A stretch of DNA of 64,000 nt from Micropruina sp. (GTDB taxonomy: Bacteria > Actinomycetota > Actinomycetes > Propionibacteriales > Propionibacteriaceae): assembly GCA_016716635.1 (NCBI GenBank), contig JADJVZ010000014.1, positions 248,001 to 312,000 on the forward strand, written 5' to 3'. The notes beneath the pieces were generated by a model. That model ran no database searches and was not told where the DNA came from. It saw nothing but the letters and a program-made list of their open reading frames with translations. Shown here in pieces: positions 47,102 to 56,644 of the stretch (positions are counted from its first letter, which is position 1; each line of letters starts with the position of its first letter). The translations under genes were made by a program, and so were the position numbers.

Positions 47102-48445
47102 CTACACCTTTGCTTTTAGTTTGTGGTTCAGATGCCATCGGATCCCTGTGGTGCGCAGCATGACCCCCAAGCAGCCCCCGTACACCAGCAGCGGCAACAC
47201 CCACCGAACGACATCACCGCTCCACCCACCGCTCTGCGTCGCAATCGGCGAGGAAGCCGCCACGCCACCCAGATAGAAGACGGTGAGAAACAGGAGGTTG
47301 AACAGCAGCGTGTAGCGGGCCATGGCGCCACACGCGTTTCCTTGCTCGGCAGGGGTCAACGCCAACCCACCAACTTCGCCCGACGCCGCCATGTCCACTG
47401 TTCGCGAGGTCGTGGATACGTGATGACGTGGGGCGCGGTGGGTCATCCGAATCCCGGCGGCAGCGCACAACTCGGCAAGTTCGGTGTGCCCGGCGCCGTC
47501 CGGGCAAAACACGTCGGCACTGACGTTGAGATAGGGATTCAGCACACCGTCGGTGAACCTGATCACTGACCCGTCAACCCAGCAATCGGTGACGGCCCCC
47601 AACGCGGGGCCCGGGACGCTGAACTCCGCAGCTCGAACATGAATGCGCACCACGTCCGGACGAATGACCAACACGCTCTCTCGAAGGCCACGAATGCTCC
47701 CACCGCTCGCCTTTAGCGTGTGCTCGGGATCATCAGACAGTGCGGGAACCGCGGCGCAATATGCCCCAATCAGTACCTGCATCCGTACCACCAACGGCAG
47801 CAACGCCACGAACGCCGCCGCCATCAGCAGTTCACCGGCAACCCCACCGAGAAGCAGCCAGGCGCACACCAAGACCCAGAGAGCAACAAGGGCGACCCAC
47901 GTGCCCCAGCGGGGCCCCCATACCTTCTCCGAAAACGGCACCACCGCCGCCGCCACGCCTACCCTGGACGCCAACGCGGCAACCTCAGCAGGATTGGCCA
48001 CCGACAACGTCACACCCAGCGCGGCCACCACCGCGTTGACTCCACTTGCCTCACGACGTTGCCCGACCACCGACTCTGGCAGCTCGTCCAAACCCGGCAC
48101 CAAACTCGAGAAATCAAGAAGGCACACCACCAACACCGGCACCGGACCCGCAAACAACGCGACAATCTCCACCGGCCCCGTGAGCAACGCCAATCGCTCC
48201 TGGGGCACCGGAATCGTTCCCCGCTTGGCCCATCGCGGCAGCGTGGTCGTCACCACCGCGCGCGTCACACTCCCCGCCGGGATCCGACGAATCTCACCAG
48301 CATCATCACTGACCACGACCGATCCGTCTGCCACGACCTCGATACGCAAACCCCGCCCGAACCGGGAACTCGCACCCCGCGCCTCACCACGAATCATCAC
48401 CGGAGCCCGAGGGGTGCCGCGTCGCCCCCCTGACGCCAGTTCCAT
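47102..48445 (-). CDS. Multi-pass membrane protein of unknown function
   Basis: 447 residues. An N-terminal soluble beta-rich part (RIEVVADGSVVVSDDAGEIRRIPAG), two helices near 180-225 and two more near 380-435, with a Cys-containing loop between. No family recognised. Converges on the 45845 gene. The 289-bp gap to the cytochrome b5-like gene shows nothing recognisable. Confidence 0.65.
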   Translation of the reverse strand: MELASGGRRGTPRAPVMIRGEARGASSRFGRGLRIEVVADGSVVVSDDAGEIRRIPAGSVTRAVVTTTLPRWAKRGTIPVPQERLALLTGPVEIVALFAGPVPVLVVCLLDFSSLVPGLDELPESVVGQRREASGVNAVVAALGVTLSVANPAEVAALASRVGVAAAVVPFSEKVWGPRWGTWVALVALWVLVCAWLLLGGVAGELLMAAAFVALLPLVVRMQVLIGAYCAAVPALSDDPEHTLKASGGSIRGLRESVLVIRPDVVRIHVRAAEFSVPGPALGAVTDCWVDGSVIRFTDGVLNPYLNVSADVFCPDGAGHTELAELCAAAGIRMTHRAPRHHVSTTSRTVDMAASGEVGGLALTPAEQGNACGAMARYTLLFNLLFLTVFYLGGVAASSPIATQSGGWSGDVVRWVLPLLVYGGCLGVMLRTTGIRWHLNHKLKAKV

Positions 48446-48734
48446 GCAGATCCCCCTCCGAGCAGCCGCTTCAACGATAGCGGTTCACCCCCGGGCCCTT
48501 CCTAGTCTTGTTGAGGCGCCCGTGTCTCCAACGCAGGCACGCTCACGTGCACCCCGAGGAGCCCAGCTCCGAGGGTTCGGAGACTAAGACCCTGGGCCCC
48601 ATCAATCCACATACGGGCGCACTATCGTCCGACCAAGACTCCCCCACGTGTGCACCAGTGGGAACCCGGGTTCGGGGAGCCGGGTCGGGGCGAAGCGATG
48701 CTCTCCACTATCGGACATCACCACAACGACTGAC

Positions 48735-49088
48735 CTATGACGCGAGAGTGCCGACCTTGGCACCAGCCAGGACGCCCGCGACGCGTCCTTCCTTGCCGTG
48801 CTGGACGGTGAACTCGGCCGTGCCGTCTTTGCCGCAGATGTCGATGATCCGCTGGGAGCCGCCCGGGTGTTGTTTGACCCAGGAGGTGAGGTTGTACACG
48901 TTGCCTTTGATGACCGACCAGCAATCCGACGCCGAAGAGTGCTCGGCTACCTGGGAGAGGGTGTAGGGCGTGTTGGCGGCGGCCGCCGCGGAGCTCGCCG
49001 CCGCCTTCTCGTTGCCGCCGCAGCCAGCCAGAGCGAGAACCGTCGTGAGGGCGAATGCAATGCCCGCGGTCTTCAGGGCGAGGGTCAT
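48735..49088 (-). CDS. Cytochrome b5-like haem-binding lipoprotein
   Basis: 117 residues from ATG 49088. A lipoprotein signal with lipobox LALAGC, an Ala/Ser linker, then a cytochrome b5 domain: CWSVIKGNVYNLTSWVKQHPGGSQRI supplies the first haem histidine in HPGG, and EFTVQHG the second. It probably sits on the outer face of the membrane and carries electrons; partner unknown. Longer in-frame starts exist, but the lipobox decides. Confidence 0.82.
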   Translation of the reverse strand: MTLALKTAGIAFALTTVLALAGCGGNEKAAASSAAAAANTPYTLSQVAEHSSASDCWSVIKGNVYNLTSWVKQHPGGSQRIIDICGKDGTAEFTVQHGKEGRVAGVLAGAKVGTLAS

Positions 49089-49209
49089 GGTCGGCTCCAT
49101 CAACGGCTGGACGAGTACGGGCAAACATTAGTGGGCGTCCTCAAACGGGTTCCGGGCACCACGCCTCTGGGTCCTCAGGTCTGTCGGACCAACGACGTAG
49201 TCTTGGGAA

Positions 49210-51108
49210 ATGCCGCATTTTCAGTTGGACGACGCCCACCGCCCGCAGGACGATCTCTTCCGTCGCGTGAACGGTCACTTCCTCGACACCGTCGCGATTC
49301 CGGACGACAAGTCCGGCGCGGGAGCGTTCTACGACCTGCGAGACGCGTCCGAGGCTGCCGTGCTGGCGATCCTCACCGACGCGGAGTTGAGCCAGACCGC
49401 GCCCGCGCGGCTGTTCGCATCCTTCATGGACGAGCAGCGCGCCGAGCAGTTGGGGAGCGCTCCCCTCGCCACCCGCCTCGCCGCCGTGGACGCCCTGGAT
49501 TCCATCCCCGCGCTACTGGCACACCTCGGCACCAGCCTCCGCGACGGCGTGGGCTCCTTACTCGCCGGGGAGGCTGAATCCGACCCGGGCGACCCGCAGC
49601 GCTACGCCCTGTTCCTGGGCCAAGGCGGCCTCGGCTTGCCCGATGAGGCCTACTACCGGCTGCCCGAGCACGCCGACATCCTCACGGCCTACCGCCAGCA
49701 CGTCGGCGCCATGCTGACCCTCGCCGGCGCCGCCAACGAAGCCGACGCCGTGGTCGACCTCGAGACCCGCATCGCCGGCTTCCACTGGGACAACGTCCGC
49801 ACCCGTGACATCGAGCAGATGTACAACCCGATGCCCGCCGCCGAGCTCGACGCTGGGCTGGGGTGGACGACCGCCCTGACCGCCGCGGGGCTCGGGCACG
49901 TCGAGCGGATCATCAACTGCCAGCCCTCCTTCTTCACCGACGTGGCCACGCTGCTAACCCCCGAGCACCTGCCCGCCTGGCGCGCCTGGGCCCGCTGGCA
50001 TCTCATCGACGCCTACGCCCCCTACCTGTCGACGGCGTTCGTCGAGGCTGACTTCGGCTTCCACGGCACCACCCTGCAGGGCGTCCCGCAGCTGAAGGAA
50101 CGCTGGAAGCGAGGCGTCGCCCTGGTCGAGCGGGCGCTCGGCGAAGAGGTCGGCAAGACCTACGTGCAGCGGCACTTCCCACCGGCGTCGAAGCAACGCA
50201 TGGACGTCCTGGTCGCGAATCTCATCGAGGCCTACCGACGCTCGATCACCGACCTCGAGTGGATGACCGACGCGACCAAGGCCGAAGCCCTCACCAAGCT
50301 CGCCAAGTTCACCCCCAAGATCGGCTATCCCGACGTGTGGCGCGACTACACCGGCCTCACGATCGACGCGGGCGACCTCGTCGGCAACGTCGAGCGCTCG
50401 CGCGCCTTCGAGTTCGCCTACGCGGTCGGCAAGCTGGCCGGCCCGGTCGACAAGCACGAATGGCTGATGACGCCCCAGACCGTCAACGCCTACTACCACC
50501 CCTTCCGCAACGAGATCGTCTTCCCAGCCGCGATCCTGCAGCCGCCGTTCTTCGATCCGGACGCCGACGACGCCGTCAACTACGGGGCCATCGGGGCCGT
50601 GATCGGACACGAGATCGGCCACGGCTTCGACGACCAGGGTGCTACGTGTGACGGCGACGGGGCGTTGCGGGACTGGTGGACGGCCGCCGACCGCGAGGCC
50701 TTCGCCGAGCGCACGAAGGCACTCATCGCCCAGTACGACGTCTTGCATCCGCGGCAACTGCCTGACCTCCATGTCAACGGTGCCCTGACCGTCGGGGAGA
50801 ACATCGGCGACCTCGGGGGGCTCAGCATCGCCCTCTTGGCCTGGCGGCTCGCCACGACCGACGTTGAGCCCCAAGGGGTCGACGGGCAATCGCCGCTCGC
50901 GCGGCTGTTCTACTCGTGGGCCAACACCTGGCAGACGAAGCGCCGCGACGAAGCTCTGAAACAGCAGATCGCGACCGACCCCCACTCCCCCGAGGAGTTC
51001 CGCTGCAACCAGGTGGTCCGCAACCTGCCCGAGTTCCACGACGAGTTCGCGACGGTCCCGGGCGACGGGCTGTGGTTGGCCCCCGAGGAGCGCGTCAAGA
51101 TCTGGTGA
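49210..51108 (+). CDS. M13-family zinc metallopeptidase (neprilysin/PepO-like)
   Basis: 632 residues, full length. Zinc site HEIGH (His467, Glu468, His471) and the downstream ENIGDLGGL motif with the third ligand. N-terminal M13_N domain (DDLFRRVNGHFLDT...). No signal peptide or membrane anchor, so cytoplasmic. Degrades peptides. Its stop is immediately next to the stop of the convergent serpin gene. Confidence 0.93.
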   Translation: MPHFQLDDAHRPQDDLFRRVNGHFLDTVAIPDDKSGAGAFYDLRDASEAAVLAILTDAELSQTAPARLFASFMDEQRAEQLGSAPLATRLAAVDALDSIPALLAHLGTSLRDGVGSLLAGEAESDPGDPQRYALFLGQGGLGLPDEAYYRLPEHADILTAYRQHVGAMLTLAGAANEADAVVDLETRIAGFHWDNVRTRDIEQMYNPMPAAELDAGLGWTTALTAAGLGHVERIINCQPSFFTDVATLLTPEHLPAWRAWARWHLIDAYAPYLSTAFVEADFGFHGTTLQGVPQLKERWKRGVALVERALGEEVGKTYVQRHFPPASKQRMDVLVANLIEAYRRSITDLEWMTDATKAEALTKLAKFTPKIGYPDVWRDYTGLTIDAGDLVGNVERSRAFEFAYAVGKLAGPVDKHEWLMTPQTVNAYYHPFRNEIVFPAAILQPPFFDPDADDAVNYGAIGAVIGHEIGHGFDDQGATCDGDGALRDWWTAADREAFAERTKALIAQYDVLHPRQLPDLHVNGALTVGENIGDLGGLSIALLAWRLATTDVEPQGVDGQSPLARLFYSWANTWQTKRRDEALKQQIATDPHSPEEFRCNQVVRNLPEFHDEFATVPGDGLWLAPEERVKIW

Positions 51109-52341
51109 TCACGCGTGCGCCGTTGACGGGTCGTCCAGGCGACCCAAGAACAACGGCGTGCCCGTGGGCACATGCACGAGGGCGTACCAGAAGGCCCGGT
51201 TGAACTCAGCGACGAGCCGCGAGGCGCCCGCGGCCATGCCGATGGAACTCCCGGCCGCCGCTTCCGCGCCGTCCTCGTTGACGGAGATGAACGCACGATG
51301 CGACACGAAGCTCACACGGAGCGGGGGCGTGTCCGCCATCCCGGTGAAGTCGGCAGCCGGGGTGAAGATCGTCCGGACGCCCAGCGCCTTGAGGTCGCCG
51401 GACAGTTCCTCGCCCGACGCGAACGTCCAGCGGGGCATCGCGATGAACTTCTCCGATATCGGGGCGCTCAGCAGCTGCTGGAAGGCCTCCACCGGCGGGT
51501 TCCCCTTGAGACCGCCTTGGATCGGCATCACGAGCGCCAGCGCCAGCGATTCGTCGCGCAGCGGGAGGAGCGCCGCGTCCCAAGCCTTGGTCGACACGAA
51601 TGCGCGCTTGACGTTTCCTCGCATCATCGGGACCGTCACCCTGGTGCCACTCGAGGTGGTGAAGGGGGCATCGGCCGTCTTGGACGGGTCAAACCTCGTC
51701 GTCCAGGCGCCCTTGAGGTGCACCGCGTTGGCCAGTACCGAGACCGTCGCGGGAGTGAGGAGGGAGCGGTCCACGATCGTCGGGATCAGCCCGTTCGTCG
51801 CGGTGCTTACCCAGCCGTTGATAGCCCTGGCGGCCCCTTCTGGATCCGCCGCGAAGTCGACCTTGTAAAGGCCGGCGCCGTACCAGCGTGCGAGTTCGTC
51901 CAGGAAGTCCTGCTTCCAGGCAATGCCAGGTTTTACCCAGATGGAGTTGGCGGACGTCATGGTCGCTTGCCCACCCTTGGTGATCGCCGCGAGGGTTTGG
52001 CTCAGGGTGTTCAGCTCAGTGTTGAGGGCGGCGACGCTGGACCCGAAGAAGGAGTCCAGCTCGGCTGCGCTCTGGCCCCGCGCACCATTGCGAAGCATCC
52101 CGAGCGCGTTGGCCAAGGACAACGGTGACACCAGCGCGTTCCCGGCCGGCAGCCCACTGAGCAGGCCCACTGCCATCGGCCATAAGGAACTCGGTGCGGG
52201 GGTCCCCGGGGCTTCGCGTTTGATCGCGTCGGCGAAATACTCGGGCTTGGGCGCGGACGGTATCGCCTGGCAGGCGGTCATGGCGAGCGATCCGGGGACC
52301 AGTCCCAGCAGGGCCGCTTGCAAGAGGTGTCGTCGGTTCAA
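51109..52341 (-). CDS. Serpin (serine protease inhibitor), Tat-type lipoprotein signal
   Basis: 410 residues from TTG 52341 (GGGGGAG before it). N-terminus MNRRHLLQAALLGLVPGSLAMTAC: twin arginine plus lipobox. The serpin core carries NALVSPLSLANALGMLRNGARG, the hinge NEDGAEAAAGSS of the reactive-centre loop and the C-terminal FNRAFWYALVHVPTGTPLFLGRL. By the usual spacing P1 falls at a Gly/Ala, suggesting an elastase-like target; this is a guess. Bacterial serpins are uncommon and patchy. Confidence 0.88.
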   Translation of the reverse strand: MNRRHLLQAALLGLVPGSLAMTACQAIPSAPKPEYFADAIKREAPGTPAPSSLWPMAVGLLSGLPAGNALVSPLSLANALGMLRNGARGQSAAELDSFFGSSVAALNTELNTLSQTLAAITKGGQATMTSANSIWVKPGIAWKQDFLDELARWYGAGLYKVDFAADPEGAARAINGWVSTATNGLIPTIVDRSLLTPATVSVLANAVHLKGAWTTRFDPSKTADAPFTTSSGTRVTVPMMRGNVKRAFVSTKAWDAALLPLRDESLALALVMPIQGGLKGNPPVEAFQQLLSAPISEKFIAMPRWTFASGEELSGDLKALGVRTIFTPAADFTGMADTPPLRVSFVSHRAFISVNEDGAEAAAGSSIGMAAGASRLVAEFNRAFWYALVHVPTGTPLFLGRLDDPSTAHA

Positions 52342-52441
52342 CTCTCCCCCTCTCACCTGAACTAACGTGGTGGGTGTCCCCAGCGTTGCACGAAGCAGGG
52401 TCTGCACAAGCTGGGCACGGAGTCACGATGAGGAACCCAGG

Positions 52442-52990
52442 ATGACCGCGATGATCGACGAACCTCGACGCATTAACCCGGTGCTGCGCCTGGGAATCTG
52501 GGCGAGCGACAAAGCGGTGGGCAAGCGGCTCTTGCAGGCGCGGCTCCTCGCCTGGGTGCCGCGCGCGGCGGTGGGGGCCGGCGCCATGGAGGCGCTGGTC
52601 GTCCACCGTGATCGGACGATCAGCGAGCGGATCTTGAAGCTCGTCCGGATCGCCGTCTCCCTCGCGGCTAACTGTGCTTTCTGCATCGACATGAACTCTC
52701 ACGAGTTCGATCTGGCGGGCATCACCGACGACGAACTGGACGCCCTGCGGCGCGACGGCCTGGCGCCCACCTTTACCCCCCGCGAGCGCATCGCGATCAG
52801 GTTCGCGCGCCTCCTGACCGCGACGCCGCTGGCCGTCGATGACGCCACCCGCGCCGAACTCACGAGCCTCTTCGATGACCGCGAGATCGTCGTGCTGGCC
52901 ACCACGGCAGCTCAGGTGAACTTCTGGGCCCGCCTCACCCATGGCCTCGGAATTCCGCCGGCGGGCTTCTCCGAGGCCTGTGCTCTCTGA
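52442..52990 (+). CDS. AhpD-like / carboxymuconolactone decarboxylase-family protein
   Basis: 182 residues from ATG 52442. All-alpha AhpD-like fold with the redox motif ANCAFCIDMNSHEF (CxxC followed by His), the catalytic pattern of alkylhydroperoxidase D relatives. A peroxidase or thiol-reductase role is likely but not proven. Confidence 0.8.
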   Translation: MTAMIDEPRRINPVLRLGIWASDKAVGKRLLQARLLAWVPRAAVGAGAMEALVVHRDRTISERILKLVRIAVSLAANCAFCIDMNSHEFDLAGITDDELDALRRDGLAPTFTPRERIAIRFARLLTATPLAVDDATRAELTSLFDDREIVVLATTAAQVNFWARLTHGLGIPPAGFSEACAL

Positions 52991-53083
52991 CTCCGTGACC
53001 GCCGGTCACAGCCCCTGCTGACCGCCCGCCTAGGTGCCGCCACGGCTGGATCGATATCGTGGGAGGCGAGCGAAAGGTCATAG

Positions 53084-54094
53084 ATGCGCGTCTTAGTCAC
53101 CGGCGGGGCCGGCTACATCGGGTCCCACACCACTTTGGCACTGCTGGAGGCCGGGCACGACGTCCTGGTCGTGGACGACCTCACTAACAGCCACGCCGAA
53201 TCGCTGCGCCGCGTCGCCACGTTGGCCGGACGCCCGGCCCAGTTCGTCGAGGCGAACGTGCGCCATGACGACGTGATGGAAGCCACCTTCGCCCGCTTCC
53301 TGCCGGAAGCCGTCATCCATTTCGCCGGCTGGAAAGCCGTCGGCGAATCCGTCGCGAAGCCGCTCGTCTACTACCGCGAGAACCTCGATTCGACGCTGAC
53401 GCTGCTCGAAACCATGCAGCGTCACGGCTGCACCCGCATCGTGTTCAGCTCCTCCGCGACCGTGTACGGCGCAGGAGAACCACCGCTGTCAGAGGACGCC
53501 CCGACGGGTGCGACCAACCCCTACGGACGCACGAAGCTCATGATCGAGGAGATCTTGGCCGATGCGTCGGTGGCCGATCCCGACCTCGCCGTGGGCGTGC
53601 TGCGCTACTTCAACCCCATCGGCGCCCACGCTTCGGGCATGATCGGGGAGGATCCGCAGGGCATTCCCAACAACCTGGTGCCCTATGTGGCCCAGGTCGC
53701 CACCGGACGGCGCGCCGAGCTCTCCGTCTTCGGGGACGACTACGACACCCCGGACGGCACCGGCATCCGTGACTACATTCACGTGCTCGACCTCGCCGCC
53801 GGTCACCTGGCCGCCCTGGACTACATCCGCGACCACGCCGGGTACCACGTGTGGAACCTGGGCACCGGCAGGGGCACCTCGGTGTTCGAGATCATCAGCG
53901 CCTACGAGCGGGCATGCGGCCACCCGATCCCCTACCAGGTCCTACCGCGTCGGGCTGGCGACGTGGCGCGCTCGTTCGCCGATCCGTCCAAAGCGAAGCG
54001 CGAACTGGGCTGGGAGGCGACCCGTGGAATCGACGAGATGTGCGTCGACAGTTACCGCTGGCAGTCGAACAATCCTCGGGGGTTTACGGCCTGA
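53084..54094 (+). CDS. galE: UDP-glucose 4-epimerase
   Basis: 336 residues. Extended SDR with the NAD-binding VTGGAGYIGSHT and the catalytic serine/tyrosine region (SSSATVYGAGEPP; NPYGRTKLM with YxxxK). Interconverts UDP-glucose and UDP-galactose for sugar use and cell-wall polymers. Convergent with the prenyl synthase gene, 7 bp apart. Confidence 0.94.
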   Translation: MRVLVTGGAGYIGSHTTLALLEAGHDVLVVDDLTNSHAESLRRVATLAGRPAQFVEANVRHDDVMEATFARFLPEAVIHFAGWKAVGESVAKPLVYYRENLDSTLTLLETMQRHGCTRIVFSSSATVYGAGEPPLSEDAPTGATNPYGRTKLMIEEILADASVADPDLAVGVLRYFNPIGAHASGMIGEDPQGIPNNLVPYVAQVATGRRAELSVFGDDYDTPDGTGIRDYIHVLDLAAGHLAALDYIRDHAGYHVWNLGTGRGTSVFEIISAYERACGHPIPYQVLPRRAGDVARSFADPSKAKRELGWEATRGIDEMCVDSYRWQSNNPRGFTA

Positions 54095-54101
54095 CGTCGT
54101 C

Positions 54102-55073
54102 TTACGACGACCGTTCGACCACCTGATCGCACAAGGCGGCCAACCCGTCGCGGGCCGGGCCCTCGGGAAGGACCTCTAAGTGCGCGCGCGCCGCGTCGGC
54201 GCGGCGACGGATCTCGATCCGGGCCTGCTCCAACGCGGGATGGGCCCGCATCAGGGCCAGCGCCTCGGCCAGCTCCACCGGATCGGGAATCTCGCGTCCC
54301 AGGAACTGCTTGAGACGGCCGTCCGCGGGGTCCTCAGAGGCGCCCGCCAGCAGCGTGGGAAGCGTCCACACCCCCTCGCGGAGGTCGGTACCCGGGGTCT
54401 TCCCCGTGACGTCCGACTCGATGTCGATCAGGTCGTCTGCCAACTGGAAGACCACCCCGATCTCTTCGCCGAACGCCGCCAAGGCCTCGAGTTGATCCGC
54501 GGGGGCGCCGCACACCATGCCACCAAACACCGCCGAGGTGGCGATGAGGGAACCAGTCTTGTCGGCGACGACGTCGAGGTAATGATGCAGGGGCTCAATA
54601 CCCTCGGGCACGCCCCGGGTCTCGGCGATCTGGCCCTGCACGAGGCGGGCAAAGGTGTTCGCCTGCAACAGCACGTAGTCGGTGCCGAGCGTCGCCACGA
54701 TGCTCGAAGCGCGGCTGAACAGGAAGTCGCCCACCATGATCGCGACCGTGTTGTCCCAGCGCCGGTTGGCCGCCGGAGCGCCGCGGCGCAGTTCGGCTTC
54801 GTCCATGACGTCGTCGTGGTACAGGCTCGCGACGTGGGTCAGCTCGCAGACCATGGCCGCGCGGATGATTTCGTCCTGGACCGCCCCAGGGTGCAACTGG
54901 GACGCGAGAGCAACCAACAGTGGACGGAAACGCTTACCTCCGGCGCTGATGATGTGGGTGGCTGCTTCCGTCACGAAGGGGGTGTTCGCCACCGCCGCCT
55001 CGTAAAGGGCAGTCTCCACCTCCGCCAGGAGTTCGCGGATCCGTTGATCCAATGCCTCGTCGACCTCGCTCAC
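54102..55073 (-). CDS. Polyprenyl diphosphate synthase (probably for menaquinone)
   Basis: 323 residues. Both aspartate-rich motifs are present: LYHDDVMDEAELRRG (FARM) and QLADDLIDIESD (SARM), plus GGKRFRPLL at the N-terminus. Small residues before the FARM suit long-chain products. It lies directly after nuoN on the same strand, an arrangement linked in actinobacteria to menaquinone side-chain synthesis. Confidence 0.9.
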   Translation of the reverse strand: MSEVDEALDQRIRELLAEVETALYEAAVANTPFVTEAATHIISAGGKRFRPLLVALASQLHPGAVQDEIIRAAMVCELTHVASLYHDDVMDEAELRRGAPAANRRWDNTVAIMVGDFLFSRASSIVATLGTDYVLLQANTFARLVQGQIAETRGVPEGIEPLHHYLDVVADKTGSLIATSAVFGGMVCGAPADQLEALAAFGEEIGVVFQLADDLIDIESDVTGKTPGTDLREGVWTLPTLLAGASEDPADGRLKQFLGREIPDPVELAEALALMRAHPALEQARIEIRRRADAARAHLEVLPEGPARDGLAALCDQVVERSS

Positions 55074-55077
55074 CCGA

Positions 55078-56637
55078 TCACCTCAAGAAGACGTCCGCGG
55101 TGGACACCACGTCGAGAAGCAAGCCCGGCGCCACACCCAACAACAGGGTAGCCAGCGCCCCCACGATGATCGGGACCCAGGTCAGCGCGCTCGGCACGGC
55201 CACCTCCACGCCCTCGGCAGGCGGCTGGAACCACATGATCATGATGAGCTTCAGGTAGAAGAAGGCTGCGATGAGGCTGGCGATGACCGCCACCACGACG
55301 AGCCACTTATAGCCGCCGCGCCACGCCGACTCGAAGGCGGCCCACTTGCCGATGAAGCCGGCGGTGAGCGGGATACCCGCGAAGCTCAGGAGGAAGAACG
55401 AGAAGATCCCGGCCAGGACCGGGCTGCGCCGGCCGAGGCCCGCCCAGTCGTCCATAGCGTTGGTCTCGCCGCCGGAACGCCGCACGAGCGTGACGATGGC
55501 GAAAGCACCAATGGTCGCGAACCCGTAGGCGATGAGGTAGAACATCACGGCACCGACGCTCGTGAGCTGTCCGGTGGCCACGATGCCCTGCGCCCCGACC
55601 ACGGCGGTCAGGATGAACCCCGCGTGAGCGACGGATGAGTAAGCCAGCAGACGCTTCACGTCGGTTTGGGTCAGGCCGAACACGGCGCCGAGCAGCATGG
55701 TCAAGATGGCGATCACCATCAACACCGGCTGCCAACTCCAGCGCTCGCCGCCGAAGGCGGTGTAGAGCAGGCGCAGCAGCGCCATCGACGCTGCCGCCTT
55801 GGTGCAGATCGCCATGAACCCGGTGACGGGCGTGGGAGCGCCCACGTAGACGTCGGGCGTCCAGTTGTGGAACGGCACGGCGCCAATCTTGAACAGCACG
55901 CCGACCACCATGAGGGCCAAGCCCGTGATGAGCAGCCCGCGTCCCTGGGTGGGCAACGTCACCGCGATGGCGATGTCACCGAAGGTGAACGAACCCGTGT
56001 AGCCGTAGACCAGGGCCACGCCGAAGAGGAAGAACGCCGAGCTGAAGGCTCCCAGCAGGAAGTACTTCAGGGCGGCCTCTTGGCTCAGCAGGCGCCGGCG
56101 ACGGGCCATGCCACACATGAGGTACAGCGGCAGCGAGAATACCTCGAGCGCCACGAACAGTGTCAGCATGTCGTTGGCGGCCAGGAAGAGCATCATGCCG
56201 GCGAGGGAGAACAAGAACAGCGGGAAGATCTCGGTGTGCTCGATGCGGGCGGCGCTGGCCGTCGCCTCGGCCTTGCTTCCCGGCGTGGTGGCGGCAGATG
56301 CGGCGAACGTGGTGACCCCACCGTTGGCTTTGCGTTCCGCGAAGACGAGCACCGCCAGCAACCCGAAGACCAGCAAGCCAGACCACATCACGTAGGTCGG
56401 TCCGTCGAGCGTCAGAGACCCCATGGCCATGATGCCGCTGCGGCCCTGCCGCCAGTTGGCGATCAAGCGGATGAACGCCCCCACGATGGCGGCGCCGACG
56501 ATGACGAGCTGGGTATGGAACCGATGATGACGCGGCAGGAACGCCTCGACCAGGATCCCGATGCACGCCGCCCCCAACAAGATGAGGATCGGCATGAGGG
56601 CCACATATTCAATGACCGGTGCGGTAGCAGTGTTCAT
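55078..56637 (-). CDS. nuoN: NADH-quinone oxidoreductase subunit N
   Basis: 519 residues and about 14 membrane helices. One of three antiporter-like proton-pumping subunits of complex I (GLALMVVGVLFKIGAVPFHNWTPDVYVGAPTPVTGFMA contains the key Lys and the channel loop). Last nuo gene, 7 bp after nuoM. Confidence 0.95.
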   Translation of the reverse strand: MNTATAPVIEYVALMPILILLGAACIGILVEAFLPRHHRFHTQLVIVGAAIVGAFIRLIANWRQGRSGIMAMGSLTLDGPTYVMWSGLLVFGLLAVLVFAERKANGGVTTFAASAATTPGSKAEATASAARIEHTEIFPLFLFSLAGMMLFLAANDMLTLFVALEVFSLPLYLMCGMARRRRLLSQEAALKYFLLGAFSSAFFLFGVALVYGYTGSFTFGDIAIAVTLPTQGRGLLITGLALMVVGVLFKIGAVPFHNWTPDVYVGAPTPVTGFMAICTKAAASMALLRLLYTAFGGERWSWQPVLMVIAILTMLLGAVFGLTQTDVKRLLAYSSVAHAGFILTAVVGAQGIVATGQLTSVGAVMFYLIAYGFATIGAFAIVTLVRRSGGETNAMDDWAGLGRRSPVLAGIFSFFLLSFAGIPLTAGFIGKWAAFESAWRGGYKWLVVVAVIASLIAAFFYLKLIMIMWFQPPAEGVEVAVPSALTWVPIIVGALATLLLGVAPGLLLDVVSTADVFLR

Positions 56638-56644
56638 GACAGAT

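Noticed and set aside
48446..48734. Possible RNA gene in the gap upstream of the cytochrome b5-like gene
   Set aside because: The stretch has short GC-rich palindromes but no cloverleaf, terminator or conserved RNA pattern that I can support.
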